Assembly: GCA_934725855.1 (NCBI GenBank)
Contig: CAKVCL010000033.1
Location: 1-36,104 of the forward strand
Length of the DNA: 36,104 nucleotides
From: an uncultured Cellulosilyticum sp.
GTDB taxonomy: Bacteria; Bacillota; Clostridia; Lachnospirales; Cellulosilyticaceae
Direction of reading: 5' to 3'
In this document: positions 1 to 7,598 of the stretch, piece after piece
Layout of the letters: the number at the start of each line of letters is the position of its first letter
How positions within the stretch are numbered: position 1 is the stretch's first letter
Program-made: the position numbers and the translations under genes
Notes under the pieces: model-generated
What the model saw: only the letters and a program-made list of their open reading frames with translations
Databases searched by the model: none
Told to the model about the DNA's origin: nothing

Positions 1-55
1 TTCACAAAACAATATAAAATTAAATTAACCCATTGAGTATCAAAGACATAAAAAG

Positions 56-86
56 AACCTAGGCTTCAGGGGGAGAAACCTAGGTT
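56..86. repeat. Short inverted repeat CCTAGG stem-loop
   Basis: AACCTAGG at 56-63 can pair with CCTAGGTT at 79-86. Each arm is followed by a G-run (AGGGGG), so the unit also reads as a rough direct repeat. There is no T-run, so it is not a terminator. The rest of 1-284 contains no ORF I would defend. A TATAAT lies at 226-231 upstream of the first gene but has no good -35 partner. Confidence 0.3.
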
Positions 87-284
87 GAGGGGGGATTTAG
101 CGATGTACCTCACACTTGGTACGATAGTATTATGGACAGAAAGAAAGAGTTATATACACTTAAAATAAATTTTTTTTATTTTGGATAAATCAGTAATGAA
201 ACTAGGATTTAGACAATAAGTATTCTATAATAGGAGAAAAGATGTAATGAAATAGATAAAAGTTTAGAAGAGAGGTAGTAGGAA

Positions 285-674
285 ATGAAGTGCAAAGCAT
301 GCGGGCAAGAATTAGCTGAAGGAAGTAGAGTATGCCCAATATGTAAAATGGAGCAGCAGATTAGTCTAAAAAAAGACGAAGCACTTAAGCAAGAAATAAA
401 CAATGAAACGCATGATAAAATAGGGAGTCAAATAACTAAGATAGAAGCTTCATATCCCTATGAACCTAGATCAAGAGTGGTGGCAGGACTATTACAGATT
501 TTTTTAGGGGGATTTGGATTAGGAAGATTTTATTTAGGATATTATAAGATCGCATTAGGACAGCTATTTACAGCACCTATATTTTTAATGGGTACCATAT
601 GGGCATTCATTGATGGCATACTTATTTTATGTGGGCAGATTAATGAAGATGCAAATGGCATACCTTTAAAGTAA
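285..674 (+). CDS. Zinc-ribbon plus TM2 domain membrane protein
   Basis: This is a small membrane protein of unknown role. An N-terminal zinc ribbon is visible as two CxxC pairs (CKAC at residues 3-6 and CPIC at about 17-20). It is followed by a charged linker to about residue 60 and a TM2 domain. The TM2 part has the usual glycine-rich hairpin: a first helix, the GGFGLGRFYLG turn, then a second helix ending in a DG motif. In characterised TM2 proteins this domain is simply a two-helix membrane module, so no reaction can be assigned. The start at 285 follows a purine-rich AGAGAGG stretch. The gene stands alone and ends in front of a hairpin terminator shared with the convergent carboxypeptidase gene. 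Confidence 0.85.
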   Translation: MKCKACGQELAEGSRVCPICKMEQQISLKKDEALKQEINNETHDKIGSQITKIEASYPYEPRSRVVAGLLQIFLGGFGLGRFYLGYYKIALGQLFTAPIFLMGTIWAFIDGILILCGQINEDANGIPLK

Positions 675-721
675 GGTTATCAAAAAGATAAAGTGGAAAA
701 TAGCATAGAGCATATGGTAAA

Positions 722-766
722 AGAGAGAAGTCACATAGAGTTTCATAGGTGACTTCTCTCTTTTTA
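722..766. terminator. Bidirectional intrinsic terminator between TM2 gene and carboxypeptidase gene
   Basis: A 13-bp perfect stem (AGAGAGAAGTCAC at 722-734 with its complement at 749-761) closes a 14-nt loop and is followed by TTTTT on the plus strand. The minus strand reads CTTTTACC after the stem, so it probably also serves the convergent gene. Confidence 0.85.
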
Positions 767-774
767 ATGTGCCA

Positions 775-2124
775 TTAGATAAAGGATGCACTGAAGTTTT
801 TATAACGCTGCTCAAACTGTAGTAATTTATTCACTATACAGATCGCTTCTTCATAACTTATAGTATCATTTGGTTTAAAAGTATCATCTGAGCGCAGATT
901 TATAAGGCTAGACTGAATACAGAAAGTAATCGCAGCTTGTTCTAAGTGAGATAAGGTAGTGATATCAGTAACTTTTGTTTCAAAAGGTGTAGAAGTTAAA
1001 TCTAATGGAGATAAGTACTCATAAATCAAAGAAGCAAGTTCTTTGCGTTTCATCGGTGTATTTTGAGCATAAGTAGATTCTCCTAAACTAGAAAGCATTT
1101 GCTCTAAAAGTTCATTAGAATCATTTGTTGCATGTGATAACATCGTAAGAAATTGATATTTACTGACAGGCTCTGTGTAATTTTGGGTAGTTTCAGTGAG
1201 CCAGCCTTCGTTTAATGCCTTTTCTATAGAAGTTTTTGCCCATGGTGAATAGGACTTATTGGTAAGCATTCTATTTCCTTCGGCATCTACCCCGATAGCA
1301 AAATTTTCAGAGGCATAAGTAAGAAGGGCGTTCATATCTTCAAATTGTTTTGGGGCATCTGCACGCATCACAACACTTATAAAAGTCATATCTCCATAGC
1401 TTGATTTGGCAACAAGTGTACGACCGGCAGGTGTATGATAACCTGTTTTTGAGGCAATAACATGCTCATTATAATAAGGGCTATCAGGATCTAGCAAAGC
1501 AGATGTGTGTTTAAGAGGAATCGTTTGGCCTGTATTTTGAACGGTAAAATTATAACTTTCTGTGCCAGCTATTTCACTAACAATAGGATTGCTAAATGCC
1601 GCCTGCGTAATGTGTGCCAAGGCAGAAGGTGTTACATAATGGTTTTCGTCATGATAACCATGGGGGTTGATAAAGTTAAAGTTAGAAGCACCCGCATTAG
1701 CAGCAAGGGTGTTCATCTTGACTGCAAAGGCTGGAATGCTGCCAGAATCAGTTAGGGCTAGGTCATAGCAAACAAAATTGTCTGAAGACATTAATACAGC
1801 GTGCAGACCGTCATATACAGTATACTGTGCGCCTACATTAAGACCAATCTGACTACTATCTGAAGGCACTTCATTTACTGCTGTTTGAGATTTAGTCACA
1901 ATCTGATCCATTGGCAAGTCTTGGGCAATCGCTAAAGAAGTTAATACCTTGGTGGTACTAGCAGGATAGAAGGTGATATTGCCATTTTTCGAATATAAAA
2001 CCGTATTCGTTGTCGTTTCTATTAAATAAGCACCATCTGAACTTAACTCAGGAAGTGATGATGCAAAAGTGACATTAGAAATTGCTAAAATGGAAAATAA
2101 AAAACATAAAAATTTGCGATACAT
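775..2124 (-). CDS. D-alanyl-D-alanine carboxypeptidase (S11, PBP5/DacF type) with SLH-like C-terminus
   Basis: This is an exported penicillin-binding enzyme that removes the terminal D-Ala from peptidoglycan stem peptides. The three active-site motifs of the S11 family are present: SxxK as STTK near residues 56-59, SxN as SDN near 114-116, and KTG near 226-228. A signal peptide covers roughly residues 1-21. After the catalytic domain (to about 275) come two or three degenerate SLH-like repeats, e.g. DTFKPNDTISYEEA near the end. These could hold the enzyme to secondary wall polymers. The ATG at 2124 is chosen because GAAAGGAG sits 6 nt upstream; a TTG one codon earlier is less likely. It is transcribed divergently from the TetR gene. 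Confidence 0.92.
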   Translation of the reverse strand: MYRKFLCFLFSILAISNVTFASSLPELSSDGAYLIETTTNTVLYSKNGNITFYPASTTKVLTSLAIAQDLPMDQIVTKSQTAVNEVPSDSSQIGLNVGAQYTVYDGLHAVLMSSDNFVCYDLALTDSGSIPAFAVKMNTLAANAGASNFNFINPHGYHDENHYVTPSALAHITQAAFSNPIVSEIAGTESYNFTVQNTGQTIPLKHTSALLDPDSPYYNEHVIASKTGYHTPAGRTLVAKSSYGDMTFISVVMRADAPKQFEDMNALLTYASENFAIGVDAEGNRMLTNKSYSPWAKTSIEKALNEGWLTETTQNYTEPVSKYQFLTMLSHATNDSNELLEQMLSSLGESTYAQNTPMKRKELASLIYEYLSPLDLTSTPFETKVTDITTLSHLEQAAITFCIQSSLINLRSDDTFKPNDTISYEEAICIVNKLLQFEQRYKNFSASFI

Positions 2125-2161
2125 CAAAAACTCCTTTCAAACATAAAGAAAATCTTTTCTT

Positions 2162-2191
2162 ATTATATAACAATCAAACTTATGTATGCAA
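2162..2191 (-). promoter_or_regulatory. Promoter of the carboxypeptidase gene
   Basis: Read on the minus strand: -35 TTGCAT (2191-2186), an 18-bp spacer, and a perfect -10 TATAAT (2167-2162), about 40 bp upstream of the start codon. This is a standard SigA-type arrangement. Confidence 0.65.
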
Positions 2192-2316
2192 TTAATAGCA
2201 AGAATAAGAAAAAGAATGTGTTGATTAATAAAAAAAATGAAAAAATGTATAACAAAAATAAATTAGACTATACTTTAGAAGAATGTTAGAAGAAAATTTT
2301 AAAAGGAGATTTAGAT

Positions 2317-2964
2317 ATGATGATGTATCAATCGATAGAAAATTTTTCACTCAGAAAAATTAACTTTGTAAAAACTAGGACAACCATATTAAAGACAACG
2401 GCTCATCTACTTAAACAAAAAGAATTTGGAGAAATTACCGTAGATGAAATTTGCCAAAAAGCACAAATCTCACGAGGAACATTCTTTAATTACTTCTCTA
2501 CCAAAGAACATGTTTTCCACTATTTCATGCGTATCTTTACTATAAGGATTGCACTTCGTATGCAGCAATGGGATGAAAATATGAGTTTTGAAGAAAAGCT
2601 GGATATGATTTATAAATGGTTTTTAGAGGAGAAGCAGTATAGTAAGTTTATTGGGAGTTATATTAATTTCCTTTTAACCGTAGGAGAAGAAGCCAATGAA
2701 ATGAAGCTTATTGATGCAGAGTTTGTTTATTTCTTTGGCGATTTAAAAGAAGAAGACTATCCATATTATAATGAACTTACTCTTAGTAAGCTTTTTATGA
2801 AAATGTGCAAAGAAGCTAAGGAAAAAGGAGAAATTAACTTAGATGGTGATGAAGAGGAGCTAAGCAGCATTGTAGTAGGCGAAATTACAGGAGCTTATTT
2901 AAGTGACCACATTCATTCACAAACGGCACATTTACCTATTTTTAATCGCATTTGGAAAGGTTAA
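2317..2964 (+). CDS. TetR/AcrR family transcriptional regulator
   Basis: This is a one-component repressor-type DNA-binding protein. The N-terminal helix-turn-helix spans about residues 20-65, with the typical ITVDEICQKAQISRGTFFNYF recognition region and the STKEHVF continuation. The remaining 150 residues are the helical ligand-binding and dimerisation part, which is not conserved enough to name a ligand. Three consecutive ATGs begin at 2317. The first is kept because AAAGGAGA lies 7 nt upstream. It sits divergently to the carboxypeptidase gene across about 190 bp, which could hold its operator, although I see no convincing palindrome. No efflux pump or other usual TetR target adjoins it, so its regulon is open. 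Confidence 0.9.
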   Translation: MMMYQSIENFSLRKINFVKTRTTILKTTAHLLKQKEFGEITVDEICQKAQISRGTFFNYFSTKEHVFHYFMRIFTIRIALRMQQWDENMSFEEKLDMIYKWFLEEKQYSKFIGSYINFLLTVGEEANEMKLIDAEFVYFFGDLKEEDYPYYNELTLSKLFMKMCKEAKEKGEINLDGDEEELSSIVVGEITGAYLSDHIHSQTAHLPIFNRIWKG

Positions 2965-2973
2965 AATCATTTC

Positions 2974-3002
2974 TTGAACTTGCTCACTAAAAGTGCTACA
3001 AT
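2974..3002 (+). promoter_or_regulatory. Promoter of tRNA-Arg(TCG)
   Basis: -35 TTGAAC at 2974-2979, a 17-bp spacer and -10 TACAAT at 2997-3002, placed 16 bp before the mature tRNA 5' end. Confidence 0.75.
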
Positions 3003-3018
3003 AGATAAGTAATAAAAA

Positions 3019-3092
3019 GCACGCGTAGTTCAGCTGGATAGAGCGTCTGACTTCGGATCAGAATGTCGTGGGTTCGAATCCTACCGCGTGCG
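3019..3092 (+). tRNA. tRNA-Arg, anticodon TCG
   Basis: This is a complete 74-nt cloverleaf. The acceptor arm GCACGCG pairs perfectly with CGCGTGC, with discriminator G at 3092. The anticodon stem TCTGA/TCAGA encloses the loop CTTCGGA, giving anticodon TCG at 3053-3055 (reads CGA, Arg). The T-loop is GTTCGAATC. CCA is not encoded. Confidence 0.96.
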
Positions 3093-3097
3093 TGAAT

Positions 3098-3152
3098 AAA
3101 GAGAGAAAGTTCTAAAACATCAAAAGATGAGGAATTTCTCTCTTTTTCTTTT
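3098..3152 (+). terminator. Intrinsic terminator after tRNA-Arg
   Basis: AAAGAGAGAAA at 3098-3108 pairs with TTTCTCTCTTT. The hairpin has an imperfect upper stem and is followed by TTTTTCTTTTT. Confidence 0.75.
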
Positions 3153-3212
3153 TAGAAGAAATATTATACTGATGTTTTTAATCCATTAAGACATCAAGGA
3201 GAGTTTTGAAAG

Positions 3213-3818
3213 ATGGCATTGGAAAATAAATTAGGAATAACGGATTCTGCTCAGCTTGCAAGAAACGAGGAGAGAATAAGTAAGAAGAAAGCCGCGCAAA
3301 TGTTTGGGTCAGGTTATCTAAATCGTTTAGAGCCAGGTTCTATGGAGTCGCTTATTAAAATTCATCAGTATTTATTTGATGAAATATATGAATTTGCGGG
3401 AGCAATAAGACAGGTTAACCTTGCAAAAGGAAACTTTCGATTTGCACCAGTTATGTATTTAAAGGAAGCCCTTAAAAATATTGAGAAGATGCCACAGTCT
3501 ACTTATGATGAGATCATTGAGAAGTATGTTGAAATGAATGTTGCGCATCCATTTAGAGAAGGCAATGGCAGAAGTATGAGGATATGGCTTGACCACATCT
3601 TAAAAGTAGAACTTGGAAAGGTTATTGATTGGAGCCAAGTGGATAAGGATGACTATCTTCTAGCCATGGAGAGAAGTCCTATTAAGGATGTAGAGATTAA
3701 ATATTTACTAAAAGAAGCTTTAACAGATAAGATTGATGACCGTGAAGTGTATATGAAGGGAATTGATTATAGTTACTACTATGAAGGCTATACTACCTAT
3801 AAGACAGATGAATTGTAG
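3213..3818 (+). CDS. Fic-domain protein (class III, self-inhibited AMP-transferase type)
   Basis: Fic enzymes transfer AMP (or another nucleotide moiety) from a nucleotide donor to target-protein hydroxyls. The full catalytic motif HPFREGNGRS is at residues 112-121, with the invariant His112 and the phosphate-binding GNGR. The flap that docks targets precedes it (about residues 62-80). Near the C-terminus S187-Y-Y-Y-E191-G192 matches the [S/T]xxxE[G/N] inhibitory motif. Its position after the Fic core makes this class III, as in Neisseria NmFic, in which Glu blocks productive ATP binding. No separate antitoxin gene precedes it, which fits self-inhibition. Length (201 aa) is normal. AAGGAGAG lies upstream of the ATG. 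Targets are unknown. Confidence 0.92.
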   Translation: MALENKLGITDSAQLARNEERISKKKAAQMFGSGYLNRLEPGSMESLIKIHQYLFDEIYEFAGAIRQVNLAKGNFRFAPVMYLKEALKNIEKMPQSTYDEIIEKYVEMNVAHPFREGNGRSMRIWLDHILKVELGKVIDWSQVDKDDYLLAMERSPIKDVEIKYLLKEALTDKIDDREVYMKGIDYSYYYEGYTTYKTDEL

Positions 3819-3931
3819 AGAAAGCAGACATACCTAGGCGTAAAGTAAGAGCAAAACTTGATGAACCCCTTAAGAAGATTCATTCTAGAGAGTGGCTTAG
3901 ATATTTGCTGAATACAAGAGATGTGAAGTGA
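3812..3931 (+). pseudogene. Possible C-terminal gene remnant downstream of fic
   Basis: An open frame of 39 codons without an ATG/GTG start or ribosome site follows the fic gene. It reads with plausible protein-like composition (Lys/Arg-rich, ending ...REWLRYLLNTRDVK) to a TGA at 3929-3931. I do not recognise the family. It looks like the tail of a degraded gene, but chance cannot be excluded over this length. Confidence 0.25.
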
Positions 3932-3943
3932 ATCAATAATAAG

Positions 3944-3988
3944 AAAATCCTAGACAGGTACATAGATTACTTGTTTAGGATTTTTTTG
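3944..3988 (+). terminator. Intrinsic terminator after fic region
   Basis: AAAATCCTAGACAGGTA (3944-3960) pairs almost fully with TACTTGTTTAGGATTTT, followed by TTTTTTTGTTTTT. It isolates the following transporter operon from upstream transcription. Confidence 0.85.
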
Positions 3989-4003
3989 TTTTTATTAAAA
4001 AAT

Positions 4004-4018
4004 TCTAACCCCCTAAGA
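4004..4018. promoter_or_regulatory. Candidate CsoR/RcnR-type operator for the nik operon
   Basis: The plus strand reads TCTAACCCCCTAAGA. A five-base G/C tract is flanked by imperfect inverted AT-rich arms (TCTTA / TTAGA on the minus strand, 4 of 5 positions symmetrical). RcnR and some CsoR-like sensors bind G-tracts flanked by inverted repeats. The site ends 3 bp before the -35 hexamer of the transporter operon, whose last gene encodes such a sensor. This is an inference from pattern and position. Confidence 0.4.
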
Positions 4019-4021
4019 GGC

Positions 4022-4050
4022 TTGAAAGGAAATATTTGTTAGTTTATCAT
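4022..4050 (+). promoter_or_regulatory. Promoter of the nik-type operon
   Basis: -35 TTGAAA at 4022-4027, a 17-bp spacer, and -10 TATCAT at 4045-4050, about 85 bp before the start codon. It lies downstream of a terminator and adjacent to the G-tract operator candidate. Confidence 0.65.
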
Positions 4051-4135
4051 GATGATGTAAGATACTAAATATTGATTATTTTACGTTAATTTCAATTTAT
4101 AAATGAATCTATTGATTGTTAGGAGGAAGTTTGTA

Positions 4136-5749
4136 ATGAAGAAAAAATGGATGATTGCAGTTTTAACAGCTACTTTAGTAGGAATATTTTCAGGATGTGG
4201 TCAGACAAATGACAATCAAAATAAAGTACAAAAGACCAAAGAAGTCAATGAAGTGACAGCTTATGTAGGCACAAGTATTTTTGAGAGTAGTTTAGATCCT
4301 GTTAAAGGGGCAATGAGTTACGGTTATTCATTTATCAATAATGCTTTATTAAAAGTCAATTCTGACTCAGAGTATGTGGGGGATTTGGCTACAAAGTGGA
4401 GCACTAGTGAGGATGCACGTACATATACCTTTAACTTAAAGGAGGGGGTCAAATTTAGTGATGGGAGTGACTTTACAGCAGAGGATGTTGTATTTACCTA
4501 CAATATGGTGCATGAAAATCAAGGCAATAATGAAAATGTAGATCTATCCTATTTAGAATCCATTAAGGCATTAGATGATTATACAGTAGAAATGAAATTA
4601 TCTAAACCGTATTCTCCGTTTTTTGATACAGTGGCTATGCTACAAATTGTGCCAAGTGATGCTTATGATAGTACACGATTTGATACCATGCCAATTGGTA
4701 CAGGGGCTTATAAAATGGTGCAATATGATACGAACCAACAGATGATTTTAGAGGTGAATGAAAATTATTTCGGGCAAAAGCCAGAGATTGAGAAGGTAAC
4801 TTTGGTTTATATGGATAGTGCAGCCGCATTTGTAGCCGCTCAGTCTGGTCAATTAGATGTGGTTATGGTGGGCGCAGGATATGCAAAGGAAGAGATTTCT
4901 GGTATGAAATTAGAAGCCTTTGAAACGATGGATGTCAGAAATATTAGCTTACCTTTAGCGCCTAAACATACAGTAAGTGATGCCGATGGGAATGAAGCCG
5001 TTGTAGGAAATAATGTGACTTGTGATAAGGCAGTTAGAAAAGCACTTTCTATTGGCATAGACCGAGAAAAAATTATTGAAAATGCTTTTAATGGAGTAGG
5101 GGTTCCAGCTATTCATTTTACCAATAATTTGGTATGGGCAAGCGATGAAACTTATACTGACGGACGTATAGAAGAAGCAAAGAAACTACTTGAAACAGCT
5201 GGATGGATTGATGAGGATGGTGATGGGATTCGTGAAAAAGAGGGTCAAGAATGTAGTTTCGATGTGTATGCAGCAGGTGGTGATGAAGATCGTTATCGTT
5301 TGGCAGTCGCCATGGCAGAAGATAGTTTGCCACTAGGCATAAAGATAGAGGTTAAGACGACGACTTGGGACGAAGTTTCATCCCTTCAATTAACATCAGG
5401 CATTGTATGGGGCTGGGGACAATATAGTCCAACGGTGTTAAATTCACTTTTCAATTCAAAGCTGATCTTATCAGGTGGATATGATAATGTGGTAGGCTTT
5501 AATGACACAGAAGTCGATGCAAAGATTGAAGAGGCAATAACGGAGAATAATCAAGAAGAGGCAATAGAAGCATGGAAGGAAGTCCAACGTTTAGCAGATG
5601 CTGAATATCCTTATTTATACTTAGTCAATATTCAGCATTGCTATTTTGTAAATGATAAGCTTGATTTATCTATGGCAACACAAATACCACATCCACATGG
5701 TCATGGCAGTCCGATTGTATGTAATATAGGAGATTGGAAATGGAAATAA
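4136..5749 (+). CDS. nikA: ABC transporter substrate-binding lipoprotein, family 5 (nickel/peptide type)
   Basis: This is the extracellular solute-binding lipoprotein of an Opp/Dpp/Nik-type importer. A signal peptide with lipobox FSGC puts the lipidated Cys at residue 21. The SBP_bac_5 fold is visible in the LATKWSTSEDARTYTFNLKEG region, the KFSDGSDFTAEDVVFTYNMV segment and the ALSIGIDREKI motif. The C-terminus carries PHPHGHG about 20 residues from the end, a His cluster that would suit a metal or metal-chelate ligand. The ATG at 4136 is preferred over the in-frame 4103 because AGGAGGAAG lies just before it and the signal peptide begins there. It is followed by two permeases and two ATPases. 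Substrate nickel is inferred from the sensor gene and His motif; an oligopeptide or chelated-metal substrate remains possible. Confidence 0.85.
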   Translation: MKKKWMIAVLTATLVGIFSGCGQTNDNQNKVQKTKEVNEVTAYVGTSIFESSLDPVKGAMSYGYSFINNALLKVNSDSEYVGDLATKWSTSEDARTYTFNLKEGVKFSDGSDFTAEDVVFTYNMVHENQGNNENVDLSYLESIKALDDYTVEMKLSKPYSPFFDTVAMLQIVPSDAYDSTRFDTMPIGTGAYKMVQYDTNQQMILEVNENYFGQKPEIEKVTLVYMDSAAAFVAAQSGQLDVVMVGAGYAKEEISGMKLEAFETMDVRNISLPLAPKHTVSDADGNEAVVGNNVTCDKAVRKALSIGIDREKIIENAFNGVGVPAIHFTNNLVWASDETYTDGRIEEAKKLLETAGWIDEDGDGIREKEGQECSFDVYAAGGDEDRYRLAVAMAEDSLPLGIKIEVKTTTWDEVSSLQLTSGIVWGWGQYSPTVLNSLFNSKLILSGGYDNVVGFNDTEVDAKIEEAITENNQEEAIEAWKEVQRLADAEYPYLYLVNIQHCYFVNDKLDLSMATQIPHPHGHGSPIVCNIGDWKWK

Positions 5750-5765
5750 AGATGGGAGGAAGATC

Positions 5766-6743
5766 ATGAAAGCTAGAAAAAATATGCTATTTGAAATCGT
5801 ACGAATGATTCTATTACTTGTGACGGTAAGTATGTTAGCGTTTGTACTGATTACAAAAGCACCCATTGATCCATTGGTTTCTTATATTGGAACGGAATCT
5901 ACCTTGTCACAAGAGGTAAAAATGGAAATTGCCAAGTACTGGGGGTTAAACGACCCACTTCCACAAAGATTTTTAAAATGGGCAGGAAATGTTTTGCAGG
6001 GAGAGATGGGAACTTCTATTACGTATAAAAAGCCAGTTATAACGGTTATTAGGGAAAGGTTTGCGTATTCATTTGTATTGATGCTTTTAGCATGGGTATT
6101 ATCGGGGATTTTAGGTTTTATGTTAGGCATTATTTGTGGAATGAAACCAGAAGGATTATTGGATCGTATCGTTAAACTTTTTTGCTTAATCATGAAATCA
6201 GCCCCGACCTTTTGGTTAGGGTTATTAATACTGATGATTTTCTCAGTCATGTTAGGATGGTTTCCATTAGGTATGGCAGCGCCTATGGGAAAAGTAGCGA
6301 GTAGGGTGACTTTAGGGGAAAGAATCTATCATTTGATTTTACCTGTGGTCACATTAACGATTGTAAGCATGAGCGAAGTCGTACTTTATACAAGGCAAAA
6401 ACTAATAGAAATTATGGATAGCGATTTTATTCTTTATGCTAGAGCAAGGGGTGAAAGTGAGGGGCAGATTATAAGACGTCATATTTTACGTCATGTTGCC
6501 CTTCCTGCTATTACCGTACAGTTTGCTTCATTTAGTGAACTCTTTGGGGGCATGGCGCTAGCAGAAAATGTGTTTTCTTATCCGGGGATAGGAACAGCCA
6601 CAACAGCCGCAGCTATGAAAGCAGATGTTCCCTTGCTTTTAGGGATTGCTTTATGTAGTGCACTCTTTGTCTTTGCAGGCAATTTAATCGCCAATCTTTT
6701 ATATGGCATTTTTGACCCAAGGATTAGAGAGGAGGAAAGCTAA
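5766..6743 (+). CDS. nikB: ABC transporter permease, NikB/OppB type
   Basis: This is the first transmembrane subunit of the importer. An N-terminal helix (residues about 8-28) is followed by the long extracytoplasmic segment typical of OppB/NikB proteins, including LNDPLPQRFLKWAGNVLQG. Five further helices make up the BPD_transp_1 core. The EAA-loop coupling motif to the ATPases is seen around YARARGESEGQIIRRHILRH. The C-terminus has the usual VPLLLGIALCSALFVFAGNL and FDPRIR ending. At 325 aa it is full length. It has an AGGA-type ribosome site and starts 16 bp after nikA. Its stop codon overlaps the nikC start (TAATG), indicating translational coupling. Confidence 0.9.
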   Translation: MKARKNMLFEIVRMILLLVTVSMLAFVLITKAPIDPLVSYIGTESTLSQEVKMEIAKYWGLNDPLPQRFLKWAGNVLQGEMGTSITYKKPVITVIRERFAYSFVLMLLAWVLSGILGFMLGIICGMKPEGLLDRIVKLFCLIMKSAPTFWLGLLILMIFSVMLGWFPLGMAAPMGKVASRVTLGERIYHLILPVVTLTIVSMSEVVLYTRQKLIEIMDSDFILYARARGESEGQIIRRHILRHVALPAITVQFASFSELFGGMALAENVFSYPGIGTATTAAAMKADVPLLLGIALCSALFVFAGNLIANLLYGIFDPRIREEES

Positions 6744-7585
6744 TGCTTAACGGTGAAAGAAAATGGGAGTGGAATAGACGAACTAAGACCGTTGTTTTAC
6801 TCATTATAGCCATTATTTATTTAGTGGGCATTTTTGTATGGGGGATTTTCTTAAGTCCAAAGTATTATGGGGTTGATTATAGTCATAAATTTTTACCACC
6901 TTGTAAGGGCTATTGGTTTGGAACAGATTTTATGGGGCGAAATATGTTTTATCGATGCATTAAAGGATTATCCAATAGTTTAGTGGTAGGCATATTGGCG
7001 GCAAGCTTTAGCGCGATGGTTGCACTAGTCGTAGGGATTGTAGCAGCCCTATTTGGTGGTTGGGTTGATCGGGTAGTTAATTTTGGTGTTGACCTTTGTA
7101 TGGGTTTACCCCATTTAGTTTTACTGATTTTAATTTCTTTTATGTTAGGCAAGGGAATAAGAGGTGTGACCATAGCAGTTGCACTCACGCATTGGCCAGG
7201 ACTTACGAGGCTTGTGCGTGCGGAGGTGCTACAAGTCAGGTCTTCTCAGTATGTTCAAGCTGCCTATAAAATGGGAAAAAGCAAGCTGCAAGTAGCCGTG
7301 ACGCATATGCTTCCTCAGATTTTGCCAACCTTCTTGATTGGGTTGGTCTTATTATTTCCACATGCGATTATGCATGAAGCGTCTATTACTTTTTTAGGTT
7401 TTGGATTACCTAAAGAAATGCCCGCAATAGGGGTTATTCTTTCTGAGGCGATGAATCATTTAGCCATGGGAAAATGGTGGCTTGCCGTATTTCCGGGAGT
7501 TATGCTTCTTGTAGTGGTTATCTTATTTGACAGGATTGGGGAAAATTTGAAAAAACTATGGAACCCAACAAGTGGAAATGAGTAG
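6743..7585 (+). CDS. nikC: ABC transporter permease, NikC/OppC type
   Basis: This is the second transmembrane subunit, pairing with NikB. The GTDFMGRNMFYRCIKG stretch at about residues 53-68 is the GTDxxGRD-like signature of OppC/DppC/NikC permeases. The membrane core follows. The EAA-type loop is YVQAAYKMGKSKLQVAVTHMLPQ, and EASITFLGFGLP is another family hallmark. The length of 280 aa is normal. The start overlaps the nikB stop by one base. The first 20 residues are short and basic, then one helix spans the membrane before the conserved loop. Confidence 0.9.
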   Translation: MLNGERKWEWNRRTKTVVLLIIAIIYLVGIFVWGIFLSPKYYGVDYSHKFLPPCKGYWFGTDFMGRNMFYRCIKGLSNSLVVGILAASFSAMVALVVGIVAALFGGWVDRVVNFGVDLCMGLPHLVLLILISFMLGKGIRGVTIAVALTHWPGLTRLVRAEVLQVRSSQYVQAAYKMGKSKLQVAVTHMLPQILPTFLIGLVLLFPHAIMHEASITFLGFGLPKEMPAIGVILSEAMNHLAMGKWWLAVFPGVMLLVVVILFDRIGENLKKLWNPTSGNE

Positions 7586-7598
7586 AGGTGATAAGAAG

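Noticed and set aside
5882..6250. 122-codon minus-strand ORF inside nikB
   Set aside because: Shadow frame of a well-supported permease gene; no ribosome site or family resemblance.
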